64,000 nt of DNA from Patulibacter americanus DSM 16676. GTDB lineage: Bacteria > Actinomycetota > Thermoleophilia > Solirubrobacterales > Solirubrobacteraceae. Numbering within the stretch: the stretch's first letter is position 1; each line of letters starts with the position of its first letter. A program made the translations under genes and the position numbers. The stretch spans positions 1-64,000 of the forward strand of contig NZ_ATUD01000015.1 of NCBI RefSeq assembly GCF_000420025.1, written 5' to 3'. The notes below the pieces were generated by a model. The model saw nothing but the letters and a program-made list of their open reading frames with translations. It ran no database searches and was not told the DNA's origin. Of the stretch, positions 8,068-16,479 are shown in pieces.

Positions 8068-9239
8068 GCGTACGCGCCACCGTCGTCGTCCCCTTCTTCG
8101 AGGACCAGCGCTGCCTGGACCTCGTGCTCGCGGCGCTCGAGCTGCAGACGCTGCCCGCGGGCGACTTCGAGGTGGTCGTGGCCGACGACGGCTCGCCGCA
8201 CCCGCCCATCACCGGGGAGCGGCCCTATGCGGTCTGCACGGTCCGCCAGGACGACCTGGGCGCGCGGCCCGGCACGGCGCGCAACCTCGGCGCGCGGGCC
8301 GGCACGGGGCAGGTCCTCGTCTTCCTCGACGGCGACACCGTCCCCGAGCCCGCGTACCTCGCCGAGCTCCTCGACGCCTGCGACGGCCGCCGTCTGGCCG
8401 TCGGTCGCCGGCGCCACGCGGACCTCTCGGGGTTCGACGCGGCCGCGCTCCGCCGCTGGCTCACGACGGGGGCGCCCGCCCCGCCCGAGCTGCCCGCCCC
8501 CGAGTGGCTCGAGCACGGCTACGCGGCCTCGGACGACCTGCGCGACTCCGACCTGCGCTCGTACCGGTTCGTGATCAGCGCGGTGATGGCTTGCCCGCGG
8601 GAGCTGTTCCTGCGGGTCGGCGGGTTCGCCGAGGAGCTCAACCGCTACGGCGGCGAGGACTGGGAGCTCGCCCGGCGCTGCTGGCTCGCGGGTGCCGACT
8701 TCGTCCACGCCCGCCGCGCCGTCGCGTGGCACGACGGTCCCGACTTCGCCGGCCGCCCCGGCGACCTCGCGGCCGTGAAGAACGCGGAGACGCTGCGGAT
8801 CGCGGGCCTGCTCACGGACCCGGCGCTGCGCGGCCGCGGGTTGCTCTGGCCCTACCCCCGGTTCGTCGTGCGCCTGGCGCTCCCGGCCGACGTGCCCGAC
8901 GCCGTGCGCGTGGCGTGCTGCGAGGGGCTCCTGGCCGCGGGCGACGTCGGGATCTGGCTCGGCACCGACGACCCCTCCCCCGTCCCCGACCCGCGGATCC
9001 GCCCCGGCCTGCCGAGCGCCGCCGTGCTCGGACGCTGCGAGCTCGTCGTCGACCTGTTCGCGCCCGTCGCCGCCGACGCGGACACCCTCGAGACGTGGCA
9101 GCGGAGCGCCCCGGCCCGAAGCACCCAGGCCTTCGTCCGCTCCCCGCGCGACGAGGCGCGCGGCCAGGAGGCGGGTCCGCTGGACGCGCAGCCCGTGCTG
9201 CCGGAGGACCTGCAGCTCGAGCGCTGGTTCGCGCGCTGA
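8064..9239 (+). CDS. Glycosyltransferase family 2 protein
   Basis: A 391-residue GT-A enzyme. It opens with the GT2 nucleotide-binding strand (ATVVVPFFEDQRCLDLVLAA), then VVVADDGS. The metal-binding DxD appears as LDGDT, and the acceptor/catalytic region includes NRYGGEDWELARRCWLAGA (the ED motif). The C-terminal ~120 residues after DPALRGRG are less typical and may define the acceptor. It is the last gene of the WcbI operon. The convergent FAD oxidase stops 6 nt downstream, and I see no terminator between them. Confidence 0.88.
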   Translation: MSVRATVVVPFFEDQRCLDLVLAALELQTLPAGDFEVVVADDGSPHPPITGERPYAVCTVRQDDLGARPGTARNLGARAGTGQVLVFLDGDTVPEPAYLAELLDACDGRRLAVGRRRHADLSGFDAAALRRWLTTGAPAPPELPAPEWLEHGYAASDDLRDSDLRSYRFVISAVMACPRELFLRVGGFAEELNRYGGEDWELARRCWLAGADFVHARRAVAWHDGPDFAGRPGDLAAVKNAETLRIAGLLTDPALRGRGLLWPYPRFVVRLALPADVPDAVRVACCEGLLAAGDVGIWLGTDDPSPVPDPRIRPGLPSAAVLGRCELVVDLFAPVAADADTLETWQRSAPARSTQAFVRSPRDEARGQEAGPLDAQPVLPEDLQLERWFAR

Positions 9240-9245
9240 GCCGCC

Positions 9246-10400
9246 CTACTCCGCGTCGCCACCCGACCCGCGCCGCACGAGCGAGAACCGCCCGACGTCG
9301 ACCCCGGTGCTGCCGTGCTGCGCCAGGTCGGCCAGGGCCTGCCCCAGCAGCGGCGCGAACTTGAACCCGTGGCCGCAACCGATCGCCAGCGCCACGCCCG
9401 GGTGCCCCGGCACGGTGTCGACCAGGAACTCCCCGTCGGAGGTCAGGGCGTACAGGCAGCTCACCGTGCGCGGCGGTCCGGACGGCACCCCCGGCAGCAC
9501 GTCGCGGACGGCGGCGACGACCCGGTCGAGGTTCGCCGGGTCCGGGTCGTAGGTGCGGGTGTCGGCGGTGACGTCGAACCCGCCGAGGTGCTGCGCGGCC
9601 TTCACCCCCGTCGGGCCCAGGTCCGGGAACCCGTAGAACGCCTCCGCGCCGTACCGGATCCACCCGGGCTGCACCGCGGGCGCGAACCGCTCCGGGTCCT
9701 CCTGGGGGAAGTAGACGACCTGCTCCTGCGTCACGCGCACCTCGAGGTCGAGCCCCAGGTCGGCCGCGAGCGCGGCGGTCCAGGCCCCGGCCGCGAGGAC
9801 GACCCGCGCGGCGCGGTAGGTCGCGTCGTCGGTGTGGACGAGGTAGCGCTCGCCGTCCGGCGCGATGCGGCGGACGGGCGCGTGCGGCACGAGCTCCGCC
9901 CCGTGGTCGGCGGCCAGCCGCGCGAACGCCGCCACGGCCCGGTCGGCGCGGACCACGCCGGCCCGCGGCTCGAAGAGCGCCGGCACGTCGTCGGGGACCC
10001 CGAACGCCGGCCACCGCTCGCGCACCGCCCGGCCGTCGAGCCGCTCGCTCGTCTCGCCCGCGTCCGCGAGTCCCGCGGCGAGCCGGTCGGCCTCGGCCGC
10101 GGCCCCCAGGGGGAAGAACGAGACGACCCCGGACTCGACCAGCAGCTCCTCACCCGCCTCGGCCCCGACCGCCAGCCACGCGTCGTATGCCGCCCGGGCC
10201 AACGCCACGTCGGCCGGCGACTCGTGCGCCAGCCGGAACAGCCGCGAGTCGCCGTGGGACGAGCCGTGCGCGTGCCCCGGCTCGTGCTGCTCGAGCGCCA
10301 CGACCGTCCCCGCGGCCTCGCTCGCCAGGCGGTACGCGGCCGCGCTGCCGAGGACGCCGAGTCCGACGACGAGGTGGTCGACGTCGCGGACCGGGCTCAT
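9246..10400 (-). CDS. FAD-dependent N-methyl amino acid oxidase (sarcosine oxidase-like)
   Basis: A 384-residue protein of the monomeric sarcosine oxidase / N-methyltryptophan oxidase family. Visible are the dinucleotide motif GLGVLGSAAAYRLA near residue 13, the motif QHEPGHAHGSSHGDSRLFRLAH, and the C-terminal stretch LYALTSDGEFLVDTVPGHP followed by GCGHGFKFAPLLGQALADL. In family members the last stretch contains the lysine/flavin-contact region, and the Cys in IGCGHGFKFAP or SCLY marks the usual covalent-FAD region. It would oxidise a secondary amine to aldehyde or imine plus H2O2. The ATG start at 10400 gives the normal family length. Confidence 0.88.
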   Translation of the reverse strand: MSPVRDVDHLVVGLGVLGSAAAYRLASEAAGTVVALEQHEPGHAHGSSHGDSRLFRLAHESPADVALARAAYDAWLAVGAEAGEELLVESGVVSFFPLGAAAEADRLAAGLADAGETSERLDGRAVRERWPAFGVPDDVPALFEPRAGVVRADRAVAAFARLAADHGAELVPHAPVRRIAPDGERYLVHTDDATYRAARVVLAAGAWTAALAADLGLDLEVRVTQEQVVYFPQEDPERFAPAVQPGWIRYGAEAFYGFPDLGPTGVKAAQHLGGFDVTADTRTYDPDPANLDRVVAAVRDVLPGVPSGPPRTVSCLYALTSDGEFLVDTVPGHPGVALAIGCGHGFKFAPLLGQALADLAQHGSTGVDVGRFSLVRRGSGGDAE

Positions 10401-10489
10401 GCCCACGGTGTAGCGCACCGGCCGCGGCCACCGCGTGACGCGCGGGCTCAGGGGGCACGCGGGCTCCGGGGCCACGCGGGCCGCGCGCC

Positions 10490-11059
10490 TCAGGCGGCCG
10501 CGGCCAGCGCTTCGGCGTGGGTGCGCCAGGACGCGTGCAGCGCGTACCCCTCGCCCGGGCGGGCGCGGGCGCTCACCTCGGCCGGCTCGCGGTGAGCGGT
10601 GCCCACCAGCCCGTCGACGGTCTGCTCGTACTCCGCCAGCCACAGCAGCGCCCGGTGGACGAGCGGGTCCGGGCAGGCGGTGCAGCCCGCGCGGACCGCC
10701 GCCAGCTCGCGGGCCGTGAAGCAGTCGGGCTGCGACGCCAGCGGCCACCACGACGCGCGGCCCCGCCGCGGCAGGAGCGCGGCGCCGCGCTGGTCGCCGA
10801 TGCAGAGGGCGAAGGGCCAGACCGCCACGAGCGTCGCGCCGTGGCGCAGCACGTAGCGGGTCACGGCCGTCCGTCGTCCGGCCGGCGCGGCCTGCCGGGC
10901 GAAGCCCATCCGGGGCAGCAGGTTCCCCTCCGGGTGCGTCACGTCGCGGCCCATGTGGTGGAACTGCGCCTCGAGCAGCCGGGCCAGGGTGGTCCGCCCG
11001 CCCGGGGCGTCGCGGGCGTGGGCCAGGCAGGTGCGGGCGTCGACGGGCGGGGCGTGCAT
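10490..11059 (-). CDS. Unknown Cys/His-containing protein in the L28/L33 operon
   Basis: A 189-residue soluble protein that I cannot place in a family. It starts 2 nt after the rpmG stop, so it must be co-transcribed with the zinc-free L28 and L33 genes. Five cysteines are present (C11, C86, C113, C126, C129), the last two in a CxxC-like GCTACPD. Histidines sit at 14, 34, 35, 42 and 135, and the middle is Arg/Trp-rich. No signal peptide or membrane segment is evident. Given the operon, a role in coping with zinc limitation (metal binding, ribosome remodelling or a zinc-sparing enzyme) is plausible, but that is inference from context only. Confidence 0.65.
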   Translation of the reverse strand: MHAPPVDARTCLAHARDAPGGRTTLARLLEAQFHHMGRDVTHPEGNLLPRMGFARQAAPAGRRTAVTRYVLRHGATLVAVWPFALCIGDQRGAALLPRRGRASWWPLASQPDCFTARELAAVRAGCTACPDPLVHRALLWLAEYEQTVDGLVGTAHREPAEVSARARPGEGYALHASWRTHAEALAAAA

Positions 11060-11061
11060 GT

Positions 11062-11226
11062 TCAGCGCGACTCGCGGAAGACCTCGATCTTCCGCGTGCG
11101 CTTGTCGAACTTGCGGAGCTCGAGCCGCTCGGCGGTGTTGCGCTTGTTCTTCGTCGTCATGTATGTCGTCCCGGTCCCGGCCGTCGAGACGAGCTTGACC
11201 TGGATCCGGACGTCGCCGCGTGCCAT
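11062..11226 (-). CDS. rpmG: 50S ribosomal protein L33, zinc-free form
   Basis: A 54-residue L33. The TYMTTKNKRNTAERLELRKF region is the L33 core. The two CxxC pairs of the zinc-ribbon form are absent; the protein has no cysteine, so this is the C-minus paralogue. In actinobacteria such paralogues are made when zinc is scarce and replace the zinc-binding copy, releasing zinc from ribosomes. It overlaps rpmB by one base (TGATG) and is followed at once by an unknown gene. A candidate Zur box lies upstream of rpmB. Confidence 0.95.
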   Translation of the reverse strand: MARGDVRIQVKLVSTAGTGTTYMTTKNKRNTAERLELRKFDKRTRKIEVFRESR

Positions 11227-11462
11227 CAGATCCGCTCCCCGCGGGCCCGCATCTCCTTCACGACCCGGTCGATCCCGCGCCGGTCGATGACCTTCTGCCC
11301 GCGGGCGCTGACCGTCAGCCGGATCCAGCGGTTCTCGCTCGGCACGAAGTACCGCTTCTTCTGGATGTTGACCCTGAACCAGCGCTTCGTCTTGTGCTGG
11401 CTGTGGGGGACGGAGTTTCCGGACCGCGGGCGGGCGCCGGTGACCTGGCAGGTGAGCGACAT
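11226..11462 (-). CDS. rpmB: 50S ribosomal protein L28, zinc-free form
   Basis: A 78-residue L28. The start MSLTCQVTGARPRSGNSV, then HSQHKTKRWFRVNIQKKRYF and a C-terminal KVIDRRGIDRVV, match bacterial L28. Zinc-binding L28 has two CxxC pairs; here only one cysteine remains (C5), so this is the C-minus paralogue. It is first in a three-gene unit with rpmG and an unknown gene. A near-perfect 19-bp palindrome at 11505-11523, about 43 nt before the ATG, resembles one before znuA and is the likely Zur operator. Confidence 0.95.
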   Translation of the reverse strand: MSLTCQVTGARPRSGNSVPHSQHKTKRWFRVNIQKKRYFVPSENRWIRLTVSARGQKVIDRRGIDRVVKEMRARGERI

Positions 11463-11504
11463 GGGGAGGTGCTGGGTAGGGGGCGGAGCGTCCCACTATA
11501 TCGG

Positions 11505-11523
11505 AACGAGACTCAGTCTCATT
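11505..11523. promoter_or_regulatory. Candidate Zur box upstream of rpmB-rpmG
   Basis: The sequence AACGAGACTCAGTCTCATT is a 19-bp inverted repeat: eight of nine base pairs are symmetric around a central C. It lies in a short AT-richer island (TATATCGG to ATTAATTG) before rpmB. Its core agrees at 11 of 17 positions with the site before znuA at 50027-50043, with TCTCAT shared at one end and GAGA in the other arm. Two zinc-responsive loci sharing one palindrome is strong circumstantial evidence for Zur binding. Confidence 0.7.
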
Positions 11524-11673
11524 AATTGGTGCCCGTGTCGCCCGGCGTTCCGGCCGATCGAGGGCAAACGCCGCCCCCGCTGCCGCGCCGACCCGGCGGC
11601 CGGCGGGAATTCCTCGCGCGGCCCCACCTCCAGGTGCTTTGATGATGGGGACATCAGCACCAAGGAGAGCTTC

Positions 11674-13044
11674 ATGGCCGACTACGCGGTGATCGACCCG
11701 GCGACGGGCGAGACGATCAAGACCTACCCCACCATCAGTGACGCGGATCTGGAGGCGGCCATCGGTCGCGCCCACGCCGCCCACCACGGCTGGAGCAAGG
11801 AGACGGGCGTGCAGGACCGCGCGCAGGTCATCCGCCGCGTCGGCGAGCTGCACCAGGAGCGTCGCCAGGAGCTCGCGGAGATCATCGTGCGCGAGATGGG
11901 CAAGCCGATCGAGCAGTCGCTCGGCGAGGTCGACTTCTGCGTCGCGATCTACGAGTACTACGCCGACCGCGCGGAGGACCTGCTCAAGGACGAGCCGATC
12001 GACCTGCTCGAGGGCGAGGGCTCCGCGTTCATCCGCCGCTCCTCGCTCGGCGTGCTGCTGGGCATCATGCCGTGGAACTTCCCGTACTACCAGGTGGCCC
12101 GGTTCGCCGGCCCGAACCTGCTGATCGGCAACACGATCCTGCTCAAGCACGCCCCGCAGTGCCCGGAGTCGGCCGCGGCGCTCGAGCAGATCTTCCAGGA
12201 CGCCGGCCTCCCCGCCGACGCCTACATCAACATCTACGCGACGAACGAGCAGATCGAGACGGTCATCGGCGACCCGCGCGTGCAGGGCGTCTCGCTCACC
12301 GGTTCCGGCCGCGCCGGCGCCGCGGTCGCCGAGATCGCCGGGCGCAACCTGAAGAAGGTCGTCCTCGAGCTCGGCGGCTCCGACCCGTTCATCCTGCTCG
12401 GCACGGACGACCTCGACTCCGTCGTCGAGTCCGCCGTGGGCGGCCGCATCGACAACGGCGGCCAGGCCTGCAACGCCGCGAAGCGCTTCATCGTGGTCGA
12501 CGAGCTCTACGAGCCGTTCCTCGAGAAGTTCACGAAGGCCCTCTCGGCCGTCCAGCCGGGCGACCCGACGAAGGAGGACACCGAGCTCGGACCGCTCTCC
12601 TCCGCCAACGCCGCGGACAACCTGGAGGACCAGGTCAAGCGCGCGACGGAGAACGGCGCGAAGCTCGTCGCCGGTGGCGGTCGCGACGGCAACTTCTTCA
12701 ACACCGCCGTCCTGACCGACATCACGCCCGAGAACCCCGCCTACAAGGAGGAGTTCTTCGGCCCGGTCGCCCAGGTCTACCGCGTGAGCTCTGAGGCCGA
12801 GGCCGTCGAGCTCGCGAACGACACGGAGTTCGGTCTCGGCTCGTACATCTTCACGGACGACAGCGACCAGGCCCTGCGCGTGGCCGACCAGATCGAGGCC
12901 GGCATGGTCTTCATCAACGCCGTCGGCGCCGAGGGCGCCGAGCTGCCCTTCGGTGGCGTGAAGGGCTCGGGCTTCGGCCGCGAGCTCGGCCGCTTCGGTG
13001 CGGACGAGTTCGTGAACAAGAAGCTCATCCGCGTCGCGGGCTGA
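11674..13044 (+). CDS. Succinate-semialdehyde dehydrogenase-like aldehyde dehydrogenase
   Basis: A 456-residue NAD(P)-dependent aldehyde dehydrogenase. The key elements are PWNFP (133-137), LTGSGRAG, the general base Glu232 in VLELGGSDPF, and the nucleophile Cys266 in NGGQACNAAKRF. Length and the start IDPATGETIKTYP match the Sad/YneI-GabD1 subgroup that oxidises succinic semialdehyde to succinate, for example in GABA or polyamine breakdown. An AAGGAGA ribosome site fixes the ATG at 11674. It stands alone and is convergent with the GGDEF gene, with 13 nt between stops. Confidence 0.88.
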   Translation: MADYAVIDPATGETIKTYPTISDADLEAAIGRAHAAHHGWSKETGVQDRAQVIRRVGELHQERRQELAEIIVREMGKPIEQSLGEVDFCVAIYEYYADRAEDLLKDEPIDLLEGEGSAFIRRSSLGVLLGIMPWNFPYYQVARFAGPNLLIGNTILLKHAPQCPESAAALEQIFQDAGLPADAYINIYATNEQIETVIGDPRVQGVSLTGSGRAGAAVAEIAGRNLKKVVLELGGSDPFILLGTDDLDSVVESAVGGRIDNGGQACNAAKRFIVVDELYEPFLEKFTKALSAVQPGDPTKEDTELGPLSSANAADNLEDQVKRATENGAKLVAGGGRDGNFFNTAVLTDITPENPAYKEEFFGPVAQVYRVSSEAEAVELANDTEFGLGSYIFTDDSDQALRVADQIEAGMVFINAVGAEGAELPFGGVKGSGFGRELGRFGADEFVNKKLIRVAG

Positions 13045-13057
13045 CCCTCGGGCCCCG

Positions 13058-14563
13058 CTACACCGACGGGCCGAGCCCGGCTCGTCGGTCGCCCGGCGCC
13101 GGAGGATCGGCGACCCGCCCGTGGCCCATCGTCTCGGGCCGCAGGCGGCGCCGGAAGCTCTTGTCGTCGTACATCCGGGTGTCCGCGAGCCGCAGGGCGG
13201 CCGTGGGCGACCCGGCCTCCCGCGGCAGCACGACGACCCCGGAGGACGCCCCCACCCCGACGGCGTCCTCCCCCGTCCCGTGCAGCGCCTGCACCACGCC
13301 GGCGATCCGGGGGTCGCGGGCCGTGACGGCGCCCGGCAGCAGCATGCAGAACTCGTCGCCGCCGAGCCGGTAGGCGGCGCCGCCGTCGGCGACCGCGTCG
13401 CGCAGCGCGCAGCCCATCTGCACCAGCAGGCTGTCGCCGGCGAGGTGTCCGTGGGCGTCGTTGTAGGCCTTGAAGCCGTCCAGGTCGAGGAACACGAGGG
13501 TGGACGGTCCGGTGCCCCGGGTGAACGCGAGGTCGAGGTCGCGCATGAGCCGCCGGCGGTTCGGCAGCCCCGTCAGGCCGTCCTCGTACGCCTCGCGCCG
13601 GCTCGCCAGGAGCAGCCGCACGTTCTCGCGGTGCGTGAGCCACGCCCGCGCGCCCGTGACCAGCAGCGCCGCCGCGGCCGCGACGATCGCCATCAGCCCG
13701 ACCGCGTACAACGCCGCTCCCAGGAGCACCGCGAGGGAGATCCCGGCGAACGCCAGGGGCACCTCGATGACCCCGTAGTCCGCACGGGCCTGGAGGGGAA
13801 GCGGCTCCGCCGGTCGCCAGGCCGCCCAGGCCAGCAGCGCCAGGCTCAGCGGCCAGGTGCCGTCGATCCAGTCCGTCTGCGGGTAGACGTCGCGCGCCGT
13901 CGCCCACCAGAACGCCGCGTCGCCGACCGCGACGACGGCGAGGGCGGCCCCCAGCGTCAGCCAGGTGCTTCCGACGCGCCATCCCCGCACGCCGTAGGCC
14001 GCGCCGATGAGTCCGAGCAGCACCAGGTCGCACACGGGGTAGGCCGTGGTCACGATCCGCTCGAACCCGGCCCCGCTGGCGGGGGTCCCCGCCGGGGAGA
14101 GCACGACCGCGGCGCAGACGGCCGTGATGGACAGGCCGGCGATGAGCCCGTCGAGGTAGAGGGTCCGCCGCACGTGCCCACCGACCTGGGCCCGCAGGAG
14201 CAACCCCAGGCCGGCCGCGGCGAAGACGTAGGCCGACAGGTATGGGCCGTCCGTCCAGTTCGGGATGGGCGGCTCGACGAGCGCGTCGAACGACAGCGCC
14301 CAACCCAGCTCGCCGAGGGCCGTCAGCACGACGTACCCCGCGAGTGCAGCCCACGCGAGCCGGTCCTCCGCGCGCAGCACCACCCGCAGCACGATGGCGA
14401 TGGCGGCGCAGAACTCGATCGCCAGCGTCACGCCCGGGTCGAGCAGGACGCCCAGGGCGTCGGGCTTCCAGCCCACCACGCGGCGGGCGATCTCTGCCAG
14501 GGCGAAGAGGACGAGCGTTGCGCACGCCAGACGGAACGGAGCGATGTGAGGACGGGCCACCAC
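13058..14563 (-). CDS. Membrane-bound diguanylate cyclase (GGDEF)
   Basis: A 501-residue protein with a GTG start. Residues 1-305 are very hydrophobic and contain about nine or ten membrane helices, probably a sensor module. Residues ~325-475 form the GGDEF domain: DGLTGLPNRRRL, LVFLDLDGFKAYNDAHGH, and an intact GGDEF at 401-405. No RxxD inhibitory site precedes the active site. The enzyme should make cyclic di-GMP from two GTP at the membrane. The C-terminal 30 residues are Pro/Arg-rich. No phosphodiesterase is nearby. Confidence 0.9.
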   Translation of the reverse strand: MVARPHIAPFRLACATLVLFALAEIARRVVGWKPDALGVLLDPGVTLAIEFCAAIAIVLRVVLRAEDRLAWAALAGYVVLTALGELGWALSFDALVEPPIPNWTDGPYLSAYVFAAAGLGLLLRAQVGGHVRRTLYLDGLIAGLSITAVCAAVVLSPAGTPASGAGFERIVTTAYPVCDLVLLGLIGAAYGVRGWRVGSTWLTLGAALAVVAVGDAAFWWATARDVYPQTDWIDGTWPLSLALLAWAAWRPAEPLPLQARADYGVIEVPLAFAGISLAVLLGAALYAVGLMAIVAAAAALLVTGARAWLTHRENVRLLLASRREAYEDGLTGLPNRRRLMRDLDLAFTRGTGPSTLVFLDLDGFKAYNDAHGHLAGDSLLVQMGCALRDAVADGGAAYRLGGDEFCMLLPGAVTARDPRIAGVVQALHGTGEDAVGVGASSGVVVLPREAGSPTAALRLADTRMYDDKSFRRRLRPETMGHGRVADPPAPGDRRAGLGPSV

Positions 14564-14617
14564 CCCTGAGTGATCGGCGGCGTTGGCGCGCGCCTGAATC
14601 CGCCGTCCGGCGGGCCC

Positions 14618-15808
14618 TCAGATCTGCCCGTGGTTCGGCGGCACCGCGTCGTTCAGGACGCCGGCGCCGACGTGGTGGTACTTCCACCGGATCGGGTCGT
14701 GCACGGAGTGCGTGCGCGCGTTGCGCCAGTGACGGTGCAGGTCGTACTTGTCGTCCGTGGCGCTCGCGCCCGTCAGGGCGAAGAGCTCGGAGGCGATCGC
14801 CACCGCGGCCTCGGAGCCGAACGCCTTGGCCTCGGCCACCGCGAGCGAGCCGCGTGCGGCCTCCTCGCGGGTCGCCGGCACGTGGGGCAGGCCGTCGAGC
14901 ACGCGCGCCGCGCGCTCGAGGAGGCCCTCCGCCGCGTGCAGCCGCGCGGACAGCTCGCCCGTGCGGTGCAGGACGTGCGGGTCGTCGCTCGCGCGCTCGT
15001 AGCCCGCGCCGGCCGCCTCGAAGTACGGGCGGCTCTTCTCGCGCACGAAGGTGACGGCGTCGGCGAACGCCCCGCCCGCGATCCCGACCTCGATGGCCGC
15101 GTGCACCAGCTGGGCGCGGGCGCCGAGCAGCTGCGGGCCGGCGTAGGCGCGGCCGTACGGCAGGAGCAGGGCCGGATCGACTTCGGCGGCTTGGAGTGTC
15201 GTGGTGCCGCTGGCCGTGGCCCGCTGCCCCATGGCGTTCCAGTCCTCTTCCACGGTCACCCCCGGGGCGTCGCGGAGGACGAACGCGACGACCACGTCGC
15301 CCTGGGGGTCGACGGCGGAGACCGCGATCCGGTGGCTCGTCGCCGCGCCCGTGCAGTAGTACTTCGTGCCGTCCAGGCGCAGCACCCCGTCGGCGTCCGG
15401 GGCCAGGGTGGTGCCGAGCGCCATCGCGTGCTTCGTGCCGCGCTCGGCCAGCGCGTTGCCGAGCCGTCGACCGTCGAGCACCTCGGCGAACAGGGTCGCC
15501 TGCTGCTCCGGCGTGCCGAGCTGGCGCAGCACGTCGACGAAGAGGAAGTGCGCCTGCGGGCCCTGCGCGATCGACGGGTCGGCGGCGGCGATCAGCCGGA
15601 TGACCTCGGCGAGCGTCGCGTGGGAGACGCCGGCGCCCCCGTGCTCGGGCGGCACCGTGATGCCGATCAGGCCACTCGCGTCGAGCGCCGCCAGCGCCTC
15701 GCGCGGCACCCCGCCCGCGCGGTCGCGGTCCGCGGCCCCCGGCCGCAGCTCGTCGGCCAGGGCGCGCGCGGCGTCCAGGGCTTCCTCGTCCGTCCTCAGC
15801 ACCGGCAC
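14618..15808 (-). CDS. SfnB/DszC-like acyl-CoA dehydrogenase-fold flavoprotein
   Basis: An approximately 396-residue protein with the acyl-CoA dehydrogenase fold. The N-terminal region has GLIGITVPPEHGGAGVSHATLAEVIR, the middle has LDGTKYYCTGAATSHRIAVSAVD, and the C-terminus has the SfnB-type ending THSVHDPIRWKYHHVGAGVLND. SfnB/DszC relatives are FMN-dependent monooxygenases used in sulfur acquisition from organosulfur compounds, rather than true dehydrogenases. The start is uncertain: GTG at 15808 or 15802. It is divergent from the ArsR-like regulator at 15886. Confidence 0.82.
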   Translation of the reverse strand: MPVLRTDEEALDAARALADELRPGAADRDRAGGVPREALAALDASGLIGITVPPEHGGAGVSHATLAEVIRLIAAADPSIAQGPQAHFLFVDVLRQLGTPEQQATLFAEVLDGRRLGNALAERGTKHAMALGTTLAPDADGVLRLDGTKYYCTGAATSHRIAVSAVDPQGDVVVAFVLRDAPGVTVEEDWNAMGQRATASGTTTLQAAEVDPALLLPYGRAYAGPQLLGARAQLVHAAIEVGIAGGAFADAVTFVREKSRPYFEAAGAGYERASDDPHVLHRTGELSARLHAAEGLLERAARVLDGLPHVPATREEAARGSLAVAEAKAFGSEAAVAIASELFALTGASATDDKYDLHRHWRNARTHSVHDPIRWKYHHVGAGVLNDAVPPNHGQI

Positions 15809-15885
15809 GGACGGGATGGTCGCACGCGGAGCCGGGTCCCCAGGCGCCACCGGGGCGCGTGCGAGCGCCGCTCTAGCATGGGATC

Positions 15886-16452
15886 GTGAGCGATCCAGAC
15901 CCGCCGGCAGATTGGGAAGCCCGCATGGCCGCGGTGGAAGCCCGGCTCGACGCGCTCGAGGACCCTCCGGCCGAGCGGCAGGAGCTGGGGTCCGTGGGCC
16001 CCACGCCGACGACGCCCGACGGCCGCTGGTGGATCGTGGAACGCCTGGCGAACGACCCCGGCGCGAACGAGCAGCGCAACGGCGTGGCAGGACACATCGC
16101 GTTCGGGGGACGGACGGTCGATGGGCAGGCCGGAGAGACCGTCTGGCAGGTCGAGCAGGCCGCCGCGGACGTCCTCGACGCCGACCTGGACGCCGCCGCG
16201 TCCTTCCTGGCGGCCCTCGGCCACCCCGTCCGCCTCGCGATCGTCCGCGAGATGCTGCGGGGCGCGCGGACGCTCGAGGACCTTCGGGCCGTCGAAGCAT
16301 CCGGCACGACGGGCCGACTGCAGCACCACCTCCGCGAGCTCCGCTCCGCCGGTGTGGTGACGCAGATCCGCCGCAACGACTACGCCCTGCGGCGCGAGCA
16401 CATCGTGCCGTGCCTGGTCCTCATCGCTGCGGCGTCGAGCCCACCGGCGTAG
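15886..16452 (+). CDS. ArsR-like winged-helix regulator
   Basis: A 188-residue protein with a GTG start. The N-terminus has a short possible coiled coil (MAAVEARLDALEDPPAERQ). Residues ~100-180 form an ArsR-type winged helix: FLAALGHPVRLAIVREMLRG, then LQHHLRELRSAGVVTQI and a short wing (RRNDYALRREHI). The ~45-residue middle (WWIVERLAND..GHIAFGG) may bind a ligand. It lies 157 nt upstream of the peptide-maturation operon in the same orientation, separated by an AT-rich region with an inverted repeat. Control of that operon is plausible but unproven. In Bacillus, SdpR of the sdp immunity operon is also ArsR-type. Confidence 0.75.
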   Translation: MSDPDPPADWEARMAAVEARLDALEDPPAERQELGSVGPTPTTPDGRWWIVERLANDPGANEQRNGVAGHIAFGGRTVDGQAGETVWQVEQAAADVLDADLDAAASFLAALGHPVRLAIVREMLRGARTLEDLRAVEASGTTGRLQHHLRELRSAGVVTQIRRNDYALRREHIVPCLVLIAAASSPPA

Positions 16453-16479
16453 ACCCGGACGCCGAACGCCCCCAATGGG

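Noticed and set aside
13058-14563. Degenerate diguanylate cyclase
   Set aside because: The GGDEF motif is intact at residues 401-405 and the metal-binding LDLDGFK is present, so it should be active; the degenerate one is at 44734-45642.
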